64,000 bases of DNA from Natrinema ejinorense (GCF_002494345.1 NZ_NXNI01000001.1:2604001-2668000); one strand, 5' to 3'; shown: positions 1 to 9,421, counted from the first letter of the stretch. The notes: generated by a model from the sequence alone, not told the origin. Program-made: numbers and translations.

Positions 1-1
1 C

Positions 2-2653
2 TTCGATCACCTCGTCGCCGAGGAGGGGCCGCCCGAGGGGTTCGGCGCGCTCTACGTCACCCCGCTGCGGGCCTTGAACCGCGACATGCGCGAGCGCCTC
101 GAGTGGTGGGGCGAGTACCTGGATCTCGAGGTCGACGTCCGCCACGGCGACACGACCCAGTACCAGCGCGGGAAACAGGCCGAAGACCCGCCGGACGTGC
201 TGATCACGACGCCCGAGACCGTCCAGGCGATGCTCACCGGCGAACGGCTGCGCGAGGCGCTACAGGACGTCTCCCACGTCGTGATCGACGAAGTCCACGA
301 ACTCGCCGCGTCCAAGCGGGGTGCGCAACTGGCCATCGGTCTCGAACGACTCCACGACCTTGCCGGGCGGTTTCAGCGGATCGGCCTCTCGGCGACGGTC
401 GGCGATCCGGGAGAGGTCGGGCAGTTCCTCACGGGCGGTCGCCCCTGCGAGATCAGGGAGATCGACGTCGGGAGCAACGTCGACGTGACGGTCCGCGAAC
501 CGGAGATCACCGAGGCGGACGAGCGATTGGCCGGCGAGCTCATGACCGAAGCCGACACGGCCAGCCACGTCCGACTGATTCGGGGCCTGGTCGCGGACCA
601 CGAGTCGACGCTGATCTTCGTGAATACGCGCCAGACGGCGGAGGCGCTGGGGTCGCGATTCAAGGAGCTCGACTTACCGATCGGGGTCCACCACGGCTCG
701 CTCTCGAAGGAGGCCCGGATCGACGTCGAGGACCGGTTCAAGGCCGGGGAACTCGACGGGTTGCTGTGTACGTCCTCGATGGAACTCGGGATCGACGTCG
801 GACAGGTCGATCACGTGATCCAGTACAAGAGCCCGCGGCAGGTCACCCGACTCCTCCAGCGGATCGGCCGCGCGGGGCATCGCCAGGACGAGGTCTCGAG
901 GGGCACGATCGTCACGACGCGGCCCGACGATACGTTCGAGGCGTTGTCGATCGCGCGCCGGGCCCGCGACGGCGAGGTCGAGCCGGCGGCGATCCACGAG
1001 GGGAGCCTGGACGTAGTCGCCAACCAGTTGCCGGCGATCGTCCAGAGTCGCGGGGACACGTACGTCGACGAGGCCGTCGAAACCGTCACGCGGTCGTATC
1101 CGTTCCGGAACGTCCCCGAAGCCACCGTCCGCGAGATCATCTCGGAACTCGACCGGAACCGGGTCCTCTGGTTCGACGAGGGGGAAGACCGCATCGAGAC
1201 CACCGGCGGCACGTGGCAGTACGTCTACGCGAATCTCTCGATGATCCCCGACGAGGAGACCTACGAGGTCCACGACATCGCCTCGGGAGGCCAGATCGGG
1301 ACCCTGGACGAGCGCTTCGTCGTCAACTTCGCCCAGCCCGGCGAAGTGTTCATCCAGCGGGGCGAGATGTGGCGGATCGCGGAAATCGACGACGAAGAGG
1401 CGCGGGTCAAGGTCAGCCCGATCGAGGACCCCGCCGGCGAGGTGCCCTCCTGGATCGGCCAGGAGATCCCCGTCCCCGCCGCGGTCGCGGGCGAGGTCGG
1501 CGAGATCCGGGCCGTCGCGGAACCGCAACTCGGAGCCGGGGCCGACGCCGCTGCGGTCGGTCACGAACTCGCAGGCCGCTATCCGGCCGACGAGTACACG
1601 CTGGCCGAGGCCTGCGAGCAACTCGAGGCTCAAGTCGAGAGCGAGTCGCCGATGCCGACGGCGGATCGACTGGTGCTCGAGCGACAGGGGCGGACGCTCG
1701 TGCTCAACGCGCCCTTCGGCCATACGGCCAACGAGACGCTCGGTCGGGTCCTCTCGGCACTGCTGGGCCAGCAGGCGGGCTCCTCGGTCGGCCTCGAGAC
1801 CGACCCCTACCGTATCGAACTCGAGGTGCCGAACTCGATCGCGACCAGCGACGTGGTCGCGGTGCTCGAGGAGACCGATCCCGATCACGTCGAGGCGATC
1901 GTCGAACTCGGACTCAAGCGCTCGGACGCGCTCGCCTTCCGGCTCGCGCAGGTCTCGGCGAAGTTCGGCGCGCTCAAACGCTGGCAAAACCGGGGCTCGG
2001 GCCGGCTCTCGAACGATCGGTTGCTGTCGGCACTCGAGGACACGCCGATGTACGAGGAGGCGATCCGGGAGGTGTTCCACGAGGATCTCGACGTCGAGCG
2101 CGCGAGCGCGGTGCTCGAGGGAATCCAGTCGGGTGCGCTCGAGTTGGTGACCCATCGCGGGCGGACGCCGGTCGGACAGGGCGGTCGGTCCTCGGGCGGC
2201 AAGGAACTGCTCGCGCCCGAAAACGCCGACGCGAGCGTCATCGAGACGGTCCGGGAGCGGATCCGTGACGACCGGGTCATTCTGCTCTGTACCCACTGTA
2301 CGGAGTGGAAGGTGACGACGAAAGTCAAGCGCGTGGCCGATCAGCCCGAGTGTCCCGAGTGTGGCTCGACCAGGATCGCGTCGCTGAACCCGTGGGCCGA
2401 CGAGGTCGTGCAGGCGGTCCGCTCGCAGGCGAAAGACGACGATCAACAGCAGATGACCGAACGGGCGTTTCGAGCGGCGAGCCTCGTCCAGAGCCACGGC
2501 AAGCGGGCCGTCATCGCGATGGCCGCCCGCGGCGTGGGACCACACAACGCCGCACAGATCATCAACAAACTCCGCGAGGACGACGCCGAATTCTATCGCG
2601 ACATCCTCGCGAAAGAGCGAGAGTACGCCCGGACGCAGGCGTTCTGGGACTGA
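2..2653 (+). CDS. Lhr-type ATP-dependent DEXH helicase, 5'-truncated by the window
   Basis: The reading frame is already open at base 2, so the true start lies upstream; 883 codons are visible. The first visible motif is YVTPLRALNRDM (motif Ia), so the Q motif and Walker A are outside the window. A DEVH box (VVIDEVHE) follows near visible residue 95, then LIFVNTRQTAE (motif IV), a helicase C domain with IGRAGH (motif VI), and a long C-terminal region with a CxxC...CxxC zinc site (CTHC, CPEC) near the end. This order and size fit the large helicase Lhr family of DNA repair helicases. The stop codon TGA is the first three bases of a dispersed palindromic element. The family call is secure; the exact substrate in haloarchaea is not shown by sequence. 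Confidence 0.93.
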   Translation, partial: FDHLVAEEGPPEGFGALYVTPLRALNRDMRERLEWWGEYLDLEVDVRHGDTTQYQRGKQAEDPPDVLITTPETVQAMLTGERLREALQDVSHVVIDEVHELAASKRGAQLAIGLERLHDLAGRFQRIGLSATVGDPGEVGQFLTGGRPCEIREIDVGSNVDVTVREPEITEADERLAGELMTEADTASHVRLIRGLVADHESTLIFVNTRQTAEALGSRFKELDLPIGVHHGSLSKEARIDVEDRFKAGELDGLLCTSSMELGIDVGQVDHVIQYKSPRQVTRLLQRIGRAGHRQDEVSRGTIVTTRPDDTFEALSIARRARDGEVEPAAIHEGSLDVVANQLPAIVQSRGDTYVDEAVETVTRSYPFRNVPEATVREIISELDRNRVLWFDEGEDRIETTGGTWQYVYANLSMIPDEETYEVHDIASGGQIGTLDERFVVNFAQPGEVFIQRGEMWRIAEIDDEEARVKVSPIEDPAGEVPSWIGQEIPVPAAVAGEVGEIRAVAEPQLGAGADAAAVGHELAGRYPADEYTLAEACEQLEAQVESESPMPTADRLVLERQGRTLVLNAPFGHTANETLGRVLSALLGQQAGSSVGLETDPYRIELEVPNSIATSDVVAVLEETDPDHVEAIVELGLKRSDALAFRLAQVSAKFGALKRWQNRGSGRLSNDRLLSALEDTPMYEEAIREVFHEDLDVERASAVLEGIQSGALELVTHRGRTPVGQGGRSSGGKELLAPENADASVIETVRERIRDDRVILLCTHCTEWKVTTKVKRVADQPECPECGSTRIASLNPWADEVVQAVRSQAKDDDQQQMTERAFRAASLVQSHGKRAVIAMAARGVGPHNAAQIINKLREDDAEFYRDILAKEREYARTQAFWD

Positions 2654-2700
2654 GACGGTCTGTTGTCACTGGGTCCCGACACACCCCCAGGCGGGTCGCG
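2651..2700 (+). repeat. TGAGACGG gene-end element, copy A (diverged or partial)
   Basis: Starts with the TGA stop of the helicase gene and aligns with the first ~50 nt of the fuller copy at 58931-59011 (TGAGACGG, TGT, GTCCC and a GCGGGTC block in the same order). The right half is not recognisable. It lies in the short gap between convergent genes. Confidence 0.55.
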
Positions 2701-2800
2701 GCTGGATTACAAAGCTGCCCTCGAACGCGATCGCGGACAGCGGCGACGAGCCCACGAAGGTGTGCGTTAGTGCCGAAGGAACGGGACGGAGTGGACGCAG

Positions 2801-4009
2801 TCAGCGACCGGAGGACACGTCGAGATCCGCCGGGAGGACGACCTCGAGGTCTCCGGCGGATTCGAGCTCGTTGAGGTGCTCGACCGTCGCCTCGAGCGTC
2901 GACTGGGAATCCGCGTCGAGTTCGCCAAACGCCAGCGACGTGATCCCACCCCACTCGGCGGTCAGCTCGAGGACCGAACGCGCGCGCTCGAGGTCGGGAT
3001 CGGTGACCCGCGAGCAGAGGTGTGGATTCGTCGCGACTCCCTGCGAGGGGTAGCGACCGGCGAACGCGAGGTCGTGGTGCTCGGCGACGAGGTCGAGGGT
3101 CTCCCCGTCGTACCGGCCCAGCGGATAGGAGAAGTATCGCGCACCCTCCTCGAACCCGTTGTCCTCGAGCCACGCGATGGCGTCGCGGATCTCCGCTTCT
3201 GGGTCGCGACCGTCCGGCGGGTCGGCCAGGTCGGTGCCGTGTGCCGAGTGGCTCGCGATCGTCCACCCGGCGTCGGACAGTTCCGACACCTGCTCGCGGA
3301 CGAGATGATCGCCCTCGTCGCCGTCGTTCTCGCGGATCCGACCCGTCGTGACGAACGAGACGGCGGGATAGTCGTACTCCTCGAGGACCGGCAGTGCGCG
3401 CGTGTAGTCCGTTTCGTAGCCGCCATCGAACTGCAGCACGACCGTCCCGGTGTCCGGCGCGGAGACGAATCGGAGGTCGTCGACCCACACCGCACCTTTG
3501 TCGTCCTCGCCGGTCCAGCGGAGCAGCTGTACTTCGGTGACGGCACTGAGATCGGGGTCGCCGTCGACGGCAGCGATACCGAAGTTACAGTGGACGAGCG
3601 GCGTCCCGCCAAGAATTCGCTGTCGGAACTCGATGCGGTCGCCGTCCTCGTCAAGCAGCTGGATCACGAAATCGGCAGCCGTCTCGGTCGCCATCGCCAA
3701 CGCCGGTCGCGTGCCCGAGAGGTCCCGTGGCTCGGATAGCTCCCGGACGATTCTGCTCTGATCGTCGTCGCCCGACTCGAGCCTCGCGGATTGCGATCCG
3801 GTGGCGGCCCGGTCTTCGTCCGCGGAGAGCGACCCGAGCACTGCCTCCCACGCGTCCAGGGTTTCGAAGTCGTCGAACGACTCGACTTCGCTTTCGTCGC
3901 CCGAGTCGCCGTCGGTCCCTCCGTTTCCCGTCTCGTCCGATTCGTCGGTGCTGGAACACCCGGCGAGCGCGACCGCCAGGGCACCACTGAGATACGTTCT
4001 GCGTTTCAT
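2801..4009 (-). CDS. Tat lipoprotein with polysaccharide-deacetylase (NodB-like) domain
   Basis: 402 residues from the ATG at 4009. The N-terminus MKRRTYLSGALAVALAGC combines a twin-arginine motif (RRTYLSG) with a lipobox (LAGC, Cys18), so it is probably exported folded and lipid-anchored. A short acidic linker and a beta-rich region precede the deacetylase domain, which has VLQFDGGYETDY (motif 1, with FDGGY in place of the usual TFDDG) and SHSAHGTDL (metal-binding HSxxH). The substrate is probably a cell-surface or extracellular glycan. An in-frame ATG ten codons upstream (4039) is rejected because it would bury the Tat motif. An AT-rich box at 4036-4045 on the minus strand is placed to drive it. 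The altered first motif makes catalytic activity uncertain. Confidence 0.85.
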   Translation of the reverse strand: MKRRTYLSGALAVALAGCSSTDESDETGNGGTDGDSGDESEVESFDDFETLDAWEAVLGSLSADEDRAATGSQSARLESGDDDQSRIVRELSEPRDLSGTRPALAMATETAADFVIQLLDEDGDRIEFRQRILGGTPLVHCNFGIAAVDGDPDLSAVTEVQLLRWTGEDDKGAVWVDDLRFVSAPDTGTVVLQFDGGYETDYTRALPVLEEYDYPAVSFVTTGRIRENDGDEGDHLVREQVSELSDAGWTIASHSAHGTDLADPPDGRDPEAEIRDAIAWLEDNGFEEGARYFSYPLGRYDGETLDLVAEHHDLAFAGRYPSQGVATNPHLCSRVTDPDLERARSVLELTAEWGGITSLAFGELDADSQSTLEATVEHLNELESAGDLEVVLPADLDVSSGR

Positions 4010-4469
4010 TGCTGGCGAACCGTTGGGCCACGACTCCACATATTGTTATCCGCGATCACCGCGGTCGTTTTGCGAGCGATAGCAACCGAAAGCCGACCCA
4101 ATACGGTGGCTTCGGCACGACAGAGAGAGAGAGAGAGATCGCTCCATCGGGACGAGACCCGGTCTCGGTCGAGATAGCGTGCGAATACGCGCCTCGTATT
4201 CGTCGCCCTCGACGTTCTCGTCGCCAGCCGATTCTGGAGGTGCCCGCCGCCACCCGAAGGGAGTCCGTATCGAGAGACGCCGGGACCCACCTGTCGTTCG
4301 AATTCTCAACTGCCGTCGGCTTCCGCGTTCGGTTCGCCGTAATCGGTTTCGAACGCGCACGCACACGGTCGGTATCGTCACCGTACGGAATCGGGAGGCA
4401 GGTCTCGCTGCACCGTCGTCGCTCGACCGATCCGTAACGGCCATACGATCCGGCCCCGTCACCTCCCCT
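4010..4469. other. Divergent intergenic region with a (GA)n tract
   Basis: 460 nt between divergently transcribed genes. It holds a minus-strand TATA-like box (4036-4045) and an uninterrupted GA dinucleotide tract at 4121-4138. Open frames here have no codon bias or recognisable protein. No RNA gene was seen. Confidence 0.5.
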
Positions 4470-5144
4470 ATGAACGTCGCGCCGGGGGCCTGGAAGTACG
4501 CCATCGTTCCCCTGCTCGCCGCCCCGTTTGCACTTTTTATCAGCGTTACGGCGAGCCTCGTCGCGCTCGCGGTCGGCGCCGGCACCCTCGCGTTCTTTCG
4601 TGACCCCGACCGTACCCCGCCGCCGACCGGCGTCGTCTCGCCGGCGGACGGGAACGTCTCGGTGCTTCGCGAGGAGGGCGACCGGGTTCGACTGGGTATC
4701 TTCATGAACGTCTGGCACGTCCACGTCGTCCGCGCCCCCGTCGCGGGCCGCGTTACCGACGTCGAACACGTTTCCGGCGCGAACCGACCCGCCTTCTCGA
4801 AGGAATCCGACCGCAACGAACGCGTCCACGTCCGCCTCGAGACCGAGTCCCCGAACCTGCCGTCGGACGGGGACGACGCGGCAGCGACGACCGCCGAGGT
4901 AACGCTGATCGCCGGCGCGTTCGCTCGCCGCATTCGTCCCTACGTCGACCGCGACGACGACCTCGAGCGTGGCGACCGGATCGGCCACATCGCCTTCGGC
5001 AGCCGCGTCGACCTGCTCTTTCCGCCGGCCGTCGACATCGAGGACGTCGCCGTCGATACCGGCGACTCGATGACCGCCGGCGAAACAGTGGTCCTCGAGT
5101 CCGCAGCCGATGGGCTGGCCGGCGAGTTCGAGCTTCGAAACTGA
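4470..5144 (+). CDS. asd: archaetidylserine decarboxylase (PSD-type, membrane)
   Basis: 224 residues from the ATG at 4470. The short PSD-B/Asd type of pyruvoyl decarboxylase converts archaetidylserine to archaetidylethanolamine. The sequence shows an N-terminal hydrophobic pair of segments (about residues 12-42), the FRDPDR motif, SPADG (Asp60), WHVHVVR (His83, His85) and the self-processing site FGS (Gly177-Ser178), where chain cleavage makes the pyruvoyl group. In haloarchaea this enzyme is also needed, with PssA, for ArtA-dependent lipid anchoring of surface proteins (established in Haloferax). An in-frame extension back to 4179 is rejected because its residues look non-coding. PssA and ArtA are not in the window. 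Confidence 0.9.
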   Translation: MNVAPGAWKYAIVPLLAAPFALFISVTASLVALAVGAGTLAFFRDPDRTPPPTGVVSPADGNVSVLREEGDRVRLGIFMNVWHVHVVRAPVAGRVTDVEHVSGANRPAFSKESDRNERVHVRLETESPNLPSDGDDAAATTAEVTLIAGAFARRIRPYVDRDDDLERGDRIGHIAFGSRVDLLFPPAVDIEDVAVDTGDSMTAGETVVLESAADGLAGEFELRN

Positions 5145-5417
5145 GTCGGGCTCCGAACCGACATCGGGCAGCGCCGCCCCGCTATTCGACCGACGGCTAC
5201 CGTGTCCGCGGCCGGTTTCGTCGTGGGAGCTCGCGTCCATTCGACGCTGGAGACCCGCTTCGTCGGTGTGGTGGTCGACTACTGTCGCGGAGCGCGAGCC
5301 AACAACTCTTTTCCAGCAGTCAATCGGTCGTTCACTCCGACCGATTCGGTTGAATTCCGCTGTAACCGATCGAAACGGTCGGAGCGGTATTTGCGTCCTC
5401 GAGACGCACTGTCGGCG

Positions 5418-5693
5418 ATGGCGAGTCCTCCCTCCGTTTCCGACCAGGGGTCCGGCGATTCGACACCGTCCAGCGATCGCCGGGACGACGAGCACGGCGT
5501 GCTCGAGCGTGCAACACCACGGTTCGCGGCGTCGATCCGTGCGGCCGGATTCTGGACGGCGATCGCCATGCCGATCCTGTATCTCCCCTTGCTCGCGACG
5601 GGACTGTCGTCGTCCCTCGAGGGAGGTGTCTTCCTCGCCTTGCTCGCGGGAAACCTCCTCGCGCTATACGTCGGGCACGCCTATCACCGGTAG
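5418..5693 (+). CDS. small haloarchaeal membrane protein, function unknown
   Basis: 91 residues from the ATG at 5418. The first ~40 residues are polar and Ser/Asp-rich. Two hydrophobic helices follow (about residues 45-64 and 69-87), with a GLSSSLEGG turn between them and a basic end. I do not recognise a family. It runs convergently toward the EamA gene, and the palindromic element at 5711-5791 lies between them. An upstream extension to 5202 is open but lacks coding character. Confidence 0.6.
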   Translation: MASPPSVSDQGSGDSTPSSDRRDDEHGVLERATPRFAASIRAAGFWTAIAMPILYLPLLATGLSSSLEGGVFLALLAGNLLALYVGHAYHR

Positions 5694-5710
5694 TGGCGAC
5701 CGTGGGTCAG

Positions 5711-5791
5711 ACGGTCTCCTGTCCGTCAGTGCCGGTGGGACCGCGACCACCCTGCGGTCCCACCGGGAAATCGGGACAGCAAACCGTCTCA
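5711..5791 (-). repeat. TGAGACGG gene-end element, copy B (full length, inverted)
   Basis: Read on the minus strand it starts with the TGA stop of the EamA gene and matches 58931-59011 with about 5 mismatches in 81 nt. Its centre is a perfect 13-bp stem (5732-5744 with 5754-5766) around a 9-nt loop, and the outer arms also pair (ACGGT with ACCGT, TGTCC with GGACA). It could terminate transcription for both convergent genes. Confidence 0.8.
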
Positions 5792-6715
5792 CTCGCTCGA
5801 GTGACGCGACCGAATCGTCCCGAACTCCTGACGGATCGCACGCCGCTTGACGAGGAGAAAGCCGGCCGTGATGAGCACGAACCCGGCCAGCGTCGCGGTG
5901 TCGACGACCTCCTCGAGGTAGAGCCAACCGACCACCGCGGTGACGATCGGGGCGACGTACGAGACCATGTTGATTTCGACGGCACCCAATCGCTCGAGCA
6001 GGTCGAAGTAGATGAGAAAGGCGATCGCGCTCGCTCCGATCGACAGGTAGGCGAGCGCACCGATCGCCACGGGGTGGGTCCACGTCGTCGGTGCGACGGG
6101 TTCCCCGATCGCGATACTCACGAGGTGCAACAGGAGCGCGCCCCCGAGCATCGACCACGCCTCCATCGTCTCGATCGGGAGCGAGGCGTCGATCCGGCGC
6201 GTGAGAACGCTGCCGAGCGCGAACGCGGCCGCCGCACAGAAGACGAGCCCCTTCGCGACGGCGTCGGTCGCCAACAGGTTCGACGGATCGGGCTGGACGA
6301 TGACGGCGACGCCGACGAGACCGGCGAGGACACCGACGACGCCCACCGGGGAGAGCGCATCGGAGGGAACGAGCAGCCGGGCGAACCCGGTGCTCAAGAC
6401 CGGCGAAAGGCTCACCAGAATCGCGGCTGCGGCCGCCGTCGTGTGCTGTTGTCCGACGAACAGGAACGCGTGGTAGGCCGCGATTAAGAGGACCGCGCCG
6501 ACGAGGGCCTGCGTCCACTCGGTCCGGCCGCGGGGCCGCCAGTCGTCGACGGTACCGACCGCGTAGCCGAGCATCAGGAGTCCGGCGATATCGTAGCGCA
6601 GCGCCGCGAACAGGACCGGCGGGATATACGAGAGCCCCGCACTGATCGCGACGAACGCCGACCCCCACAGCGTTGCGAGCGTCAGGAACAGGACGAGGTT
6701 TCGATGCCGATTCAC
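5789..6715 (-). CDS. EamA-family (DMT superfamily) permease
   Basis: 308 residues, about ten hydrophobic helices in two tandem EamA repeats, typical of the drug/metabolite transporter superfamily. N-terminal WGSAFVAI and the mid-helix PVLSTGFARLL are characteristic. It is predicted to be an inner-membrane exporter of small metabolites such as amino acids; the substrate cannot be read from sequence. An HxlR-type regulator lies upstream on the same strand, 179 nt away, and may control it. The stop codon forms the first bases of copy B of the palindromic element. Confidence 0.88.
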   Translation of the reverse strand: MNRHRNLVLFLTLATLWGSAFVAISAGLSYIPPVLFAALRYDIAGLLMLGYAVGTVDDWRPRGRTEWTQALVGAVLLIAAYHAFLFVGQQHTTAAAAAILVSLSPVLSTGFARLLVPSDALSPVGVVGVLAGLVGVAVIVQPDPSNLLATDAVAKGLVFCAAAAFALGSVLTRRIDASLPIETMEAWSMLGGALLLHLVSIAIGEPVAPTTWTHPVAIGALAYLSIGASAIAFLIYFDLLERLGAVEINMVSYVAPIVTAVVGWLYLEEVVDTATLAGFVLITAGFLLVKRRAIRQEFGTIRSRHSSE

Positions 6716-6894
6716 GATCGATTTCTCGGCGACGAGATCCTATGCGTTTCGATCCGAAACGGCGGGACGATCCGGCAATCGGTCAGCCGACCGGAGAGAA
6801 TGCAATCGATCGTTCTGCCCGGTCGTATTCGGTGTCCGAGACGCACCACCCGGTCGACCGGTCGATCAGCGGACGATCCCGTGCCGAGACTCGA

Positions 6895-7245
6895 TCAGTC
6901 CTCGAGCGCGCCGTCCTCGAGCCAGGAGCCCGCCCAGCACTCGATTTCGTCGAAGACCCGATCCAGCGATTCGCCCTTGTCGGTGAGACTATAGTAGGTG
7001 GCGACGGGAGCGTCTTCCTCGATACGACGGTCGACGAACCCCATCTCGCCGAGGTCGTCGAGGACCCGCGAGAGGGTTCGAGCGTTCGCGCCCGTCGATC
7101 GCTTGAGTTCGTTGAAGCGCTGTTCGCCGTCGAGTAACTCGTGGAGGACCGCCAGCCGCCACTGGGAGCCGATCTGCTCGAGGGAGGCGATGACGGGACA
7201 GGCCGTGTCGTGTTGCTCGCGGGGTCTCGTCTGCGGGGATGACAT
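6895..7245 (-). CDS. HxlR-family winged-helix transcriptional regulator
   Basis: 116 residues. HxlR proteins are small winged-helix regulators. The family pattern is clear: CPV near the N-terminus, a GSQWRLAVLHELL recognition region, RFNELKRSTG, RTLSRVLDDLGEMGFVDR and YSLTDKGESL. The conserved Cys16 could be a redox or thiol sensor as in some relatives (inference). It sits upstream of, and on the same strand as, the EamA permease. A near-palindrome at 7273-7299 just before its start is a candidate autoregulatory operator. Confidence 0.92.
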   Translation of the reverse strand: MSSPQTRPREQHDTACPVIASLEQIGSQWRLAVLHELLDGEQRFNELKRSTGANARTLSRVLDDLGEMGFVDRRIEEDAPVATYYSLTDKGESLDRVFDEIECWAGSWLEDGALED

Positions 7246-7272
7246 CTACCACGCCGTACGGTGCGAACTGAT

Positions 7273-7299
7273 TTAGAGGTTCGGATTCGAACCACCTAA
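7273..7299. promoter_or_regulatory. candidate operator of the HxlR gene
   Basis: An interrupted inverted repeat (TTAG.GGTTCG and CGAACC..CTAA around a 3-4 nt centre), ending 28 nt before the HxlR start codon. Position and symmetry fit a dimeric winged-helix repressor site; binding is inferred only. Confidence 0.35.
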
Positions 7300-7572
7300 C
7301 ATATCGTTAGTAGCTTGCGACCCGATACCGGAGCGGCGGGATGGACAGAGACGGCCGGCAGCGAACCGATAGGAGCCACTGACAGTCATTGCACACCTGA
7401 TCGCACGACAGCGTTGCGATGGTCAATCGGTTCAGTGATACCTCTCTGACTCGGGAACAGCGTGAACGAACGCGACAGGACAGACCAGACTGGCGATGCG
7501 TCTCGGTGCAGTAGCGATACTGATGCGTTCTACAGCCGGTTCCGGACGGGGCAACGCCCTCGAGGGGCGTGA
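7300..7572. other. Intergenic region, nothing recognised
   Basis: About 270 nt between the HxlR gene and the 3' end of purA, both on the minus strand. No convincing open frame, RNA gene or strong repeat was seen. Confidence 0.5.
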
Positions 7573-8937
7573 CTATTCGTATGGATTCTCGACGACGACC
7601 GTTTCTTCGCGGCCGGGGCCGACGCCGACGGCGTAGATCGGGGCGTCGAGTTCGTCGCTGATGTACTTGAGGTAGGTCCAGGCGTTCTCGGGGATCGCCT
7701 CGTGCCCCTCGTCGGCGACCGCGCCCCAGTCGACCTCGGGCCAGCCGTCGAACGATTTGAACGTGGCCTCACAGCGCCCCCACTGTTCGGTCGTCGGCGG
7801 CATCGTGAAGATTTCCTCACCATCGAACTCGTAGCTGTGGCCGACCGAGACCGTGTCGAGACCAGCCAGCACGTCGATGTGGTTGACCGCGAGGCCCGTA
7901 AAGCCGTTCGCGCGGGCCGCGTGGCGGAGCATCGGCATGTCGAGCCACCCGACCCGCCGCGGGCGGCCGGTGACGGTGCCGTACTCTCCGCCTTCGTCGC
8001 GGATGTAGGTCGCGAGTTCCTCCTCGTCTCCGGCGGCTCCCGCCTCGGCGTCGTAATCGGGGGTCTGTCCCTCGACACCGCCGAGTTCGGTCGGGAGCGG
8101 GCCCGTCCCGACCCGGGACAGGTAGGCCTTGACGATGCCGATGACCTCGCCGTCGCCGATGACGGTCGGGCCGAGCCCGGTACCGACGGTCGCGCCGCCC
8201 GCGGTCGGGTTCGAGGACGTGACGTAGGGGTAGACCCCGTGGTCGATGTCGAGAGAGGTTCCCTGTGCGCCCTCGAGCATGACCTCGTCGCCGGCGTCGA
8301 TCCGTTCCTGGAGGAACGTCCCGCAATCGACGGTCATGTCCTCCGCGGCGAGACGCTCGCCGTATTCGCGGTAGGTTTCATAGAGGTGCTCGATGTCGAA
8401 CTCCTCGCCGGTCTCCTTGTCGAAGACCTCCTCGGCGAGGGCCTTCTTCTGGGGAACGACGTATTCGAGGCGCTCGCGGAGCACGTCGGGATCGAGCAAG
8501 TCGCCGATACGGACGCCGCGGCGGCCGGCCTTGTCCTCGTAGGTCGGGCCGATACCGCGCTTGGTCGTCCCGGCGGCCAGATCCTCCTTTTCGTCCTCCT
8601 CGATGCCGTCGAGCGCGCGGTGATAGGGGAGAATGACGTGGGCGCGCTCGGCGACGCGAACGTCCGGCTCGAGGCCGCGGTCGCGGAGGGTATCGATCTC
8701 GTCGAACAGCGTTTCGGGGTTGACGACACAGCCGTTGCCGAGGACGCCGACCTTGCCGCGGACGGCCCCTGACGGCACGAGCGACAGTTTGTACTTCGTA
8801 CCGTCGTGAACGACGGTATGTCCAGCGTTGTCGCCGCCCTGATACCGGGCGACGACGTCGGCGGCGTCGCCATAGAGATCGACGACCCCACCCTTGCCTT
8901 CGTCGCCGAGTTGCGACCCGACGATAGTGACGGTCAT
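7573..8937 (-). CDS. purA: adenylosuccinate synthase
   Basis: 454 residues. Catalyses GTP-dependent IMP + aspartate to adenylosuccinate, the first committed step to AMP. The N-terminus carries the GDEGKG P-loop (residues 11-16; catalytic Asp12) and NAGHTVV (His40). GTTKRGIGPTYEDKAGR and the later VTGRPRRVGWLD are standard purA motifs. Full length, slightly longer than bacterial enzymes because of acidic insertions in the C-terminal third. It appears monocistronic; no other purine genes are adjacent. Confidence 0.97.
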   Translation of the reverse strand: MTVTIVGSQLGDEGKGGVVDLYGDAADVVARYQGGDNAGHTVVHDGTKYKLSLVPSGAVRGKVGVLGNGCVVNPETLFDEIDTLRDRGLEPDVRVAERAHVILPYHRALDGIEEDEKEDLAAGTTKRGIGPTYEDKAGRRGVRIGDLLDPDVLRERLEYVVPQKKALAEEVFDKETGEEFDIEHLYETYREYGERLAAEDMTVDCGTFLQERIDAGDEVMLEGAQGTSLDIDHGVYPYVTSSNPTAGGATVGTGLGPTVIGDGEVIGIVKAYLSRVGTGPLPTELGGVEGQTPDYDAEAGAAGDEEELATYIRDEGGEYGTVTGRPRRVGWLDMPMLRHAARANGFTGLAVNHIDVLAGLDTVSVGHSYEFDGEEIFTMPPTTEQWGRCEATFKSFDGWPEVDWGAVADEGHEAIPENAWTYLKYISDELDAPIYAVGVGPGREETVVVENPYE

Positions 8938-9421
8938 AACAGCGGCGGATTCATGCCGGGTCGGTAAACAGATTTCGGTATACGGGTGGCTGTCAACCGC
9001 CGAACGGGTCGACGGACGACGGCCGAATCAGACTCGGAACGAGTGGCGGCGCTGCCTGATTGTCGATCGCCGTGTACGCGAGTAGTCGAACCGGATCACC
9101 GGCACACGGCCGCGCGCGTAGCTACCAATATATATGCGAGCAGATCAAAGACCGGCTGAGGAGTTACGACGGCGTCCATCCCTGCCCGCGGAACTGGAGC
9201 AGGGACGGTCGCTCTCTCGACCGTTCGGCGTCGAGACAGCCCAAACCGGGGTGTGATTCGTGGCTCGAGGCCGTAGAGATCCGAACCGCCCGACGCGCCC
9301 CCCATCGACCGCTGGGATCGGAAGCGTTAACTACTGACAGGAACAACCATCGAGTTGAGAGTGGTCGTTTCAGTCCACGAGAGTAACTTTTAAAGGGCCC
9401 AACGACAAGTTAACAAATGCC
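8938..9421. other. Divergent intergenic region upstream of purA and the HTH gene
   Basis: 484 nt. It contains the promoter of the plus-strand HTH gene near its right end and an isolated TATATAT stretch at 9127-9135 whose transcript, if any, is unknown. Short open frames on both strands lack recognisable content. Confidence 0.4.
9387..9395 (+). promoter_or_regulatory. TATA box of the HTH gene at 9422
   Basis: CTTTTAAAG centred about 31 nt before the ATG at 9422. In haloarchaea this places transcription start at or next to the start codon, implying a nearly leaderless mRNA. Confidence 0.6.

Noticed and set aside
4179-4469. N-terminal extension of the archaetidylserine decarboxylase
   Set aside because: The extra residues are Arg/Ser-rich and the family starts at the hydrophobic segment after 4470.
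7279-7294. T-arm-like GGTTCGAATCC on the minus strand, suggesting a tRNA
   Set aside because: No anticodon arm, D-arm or acceptor stem can be folded around it; better explained as half of an operator-like palindrome.
9096-9305. Small minus-strand frame near the TATATAT box at 9127-9135
   Set aside because: No recognisable domain, no consistent codon bias and an unclear start.
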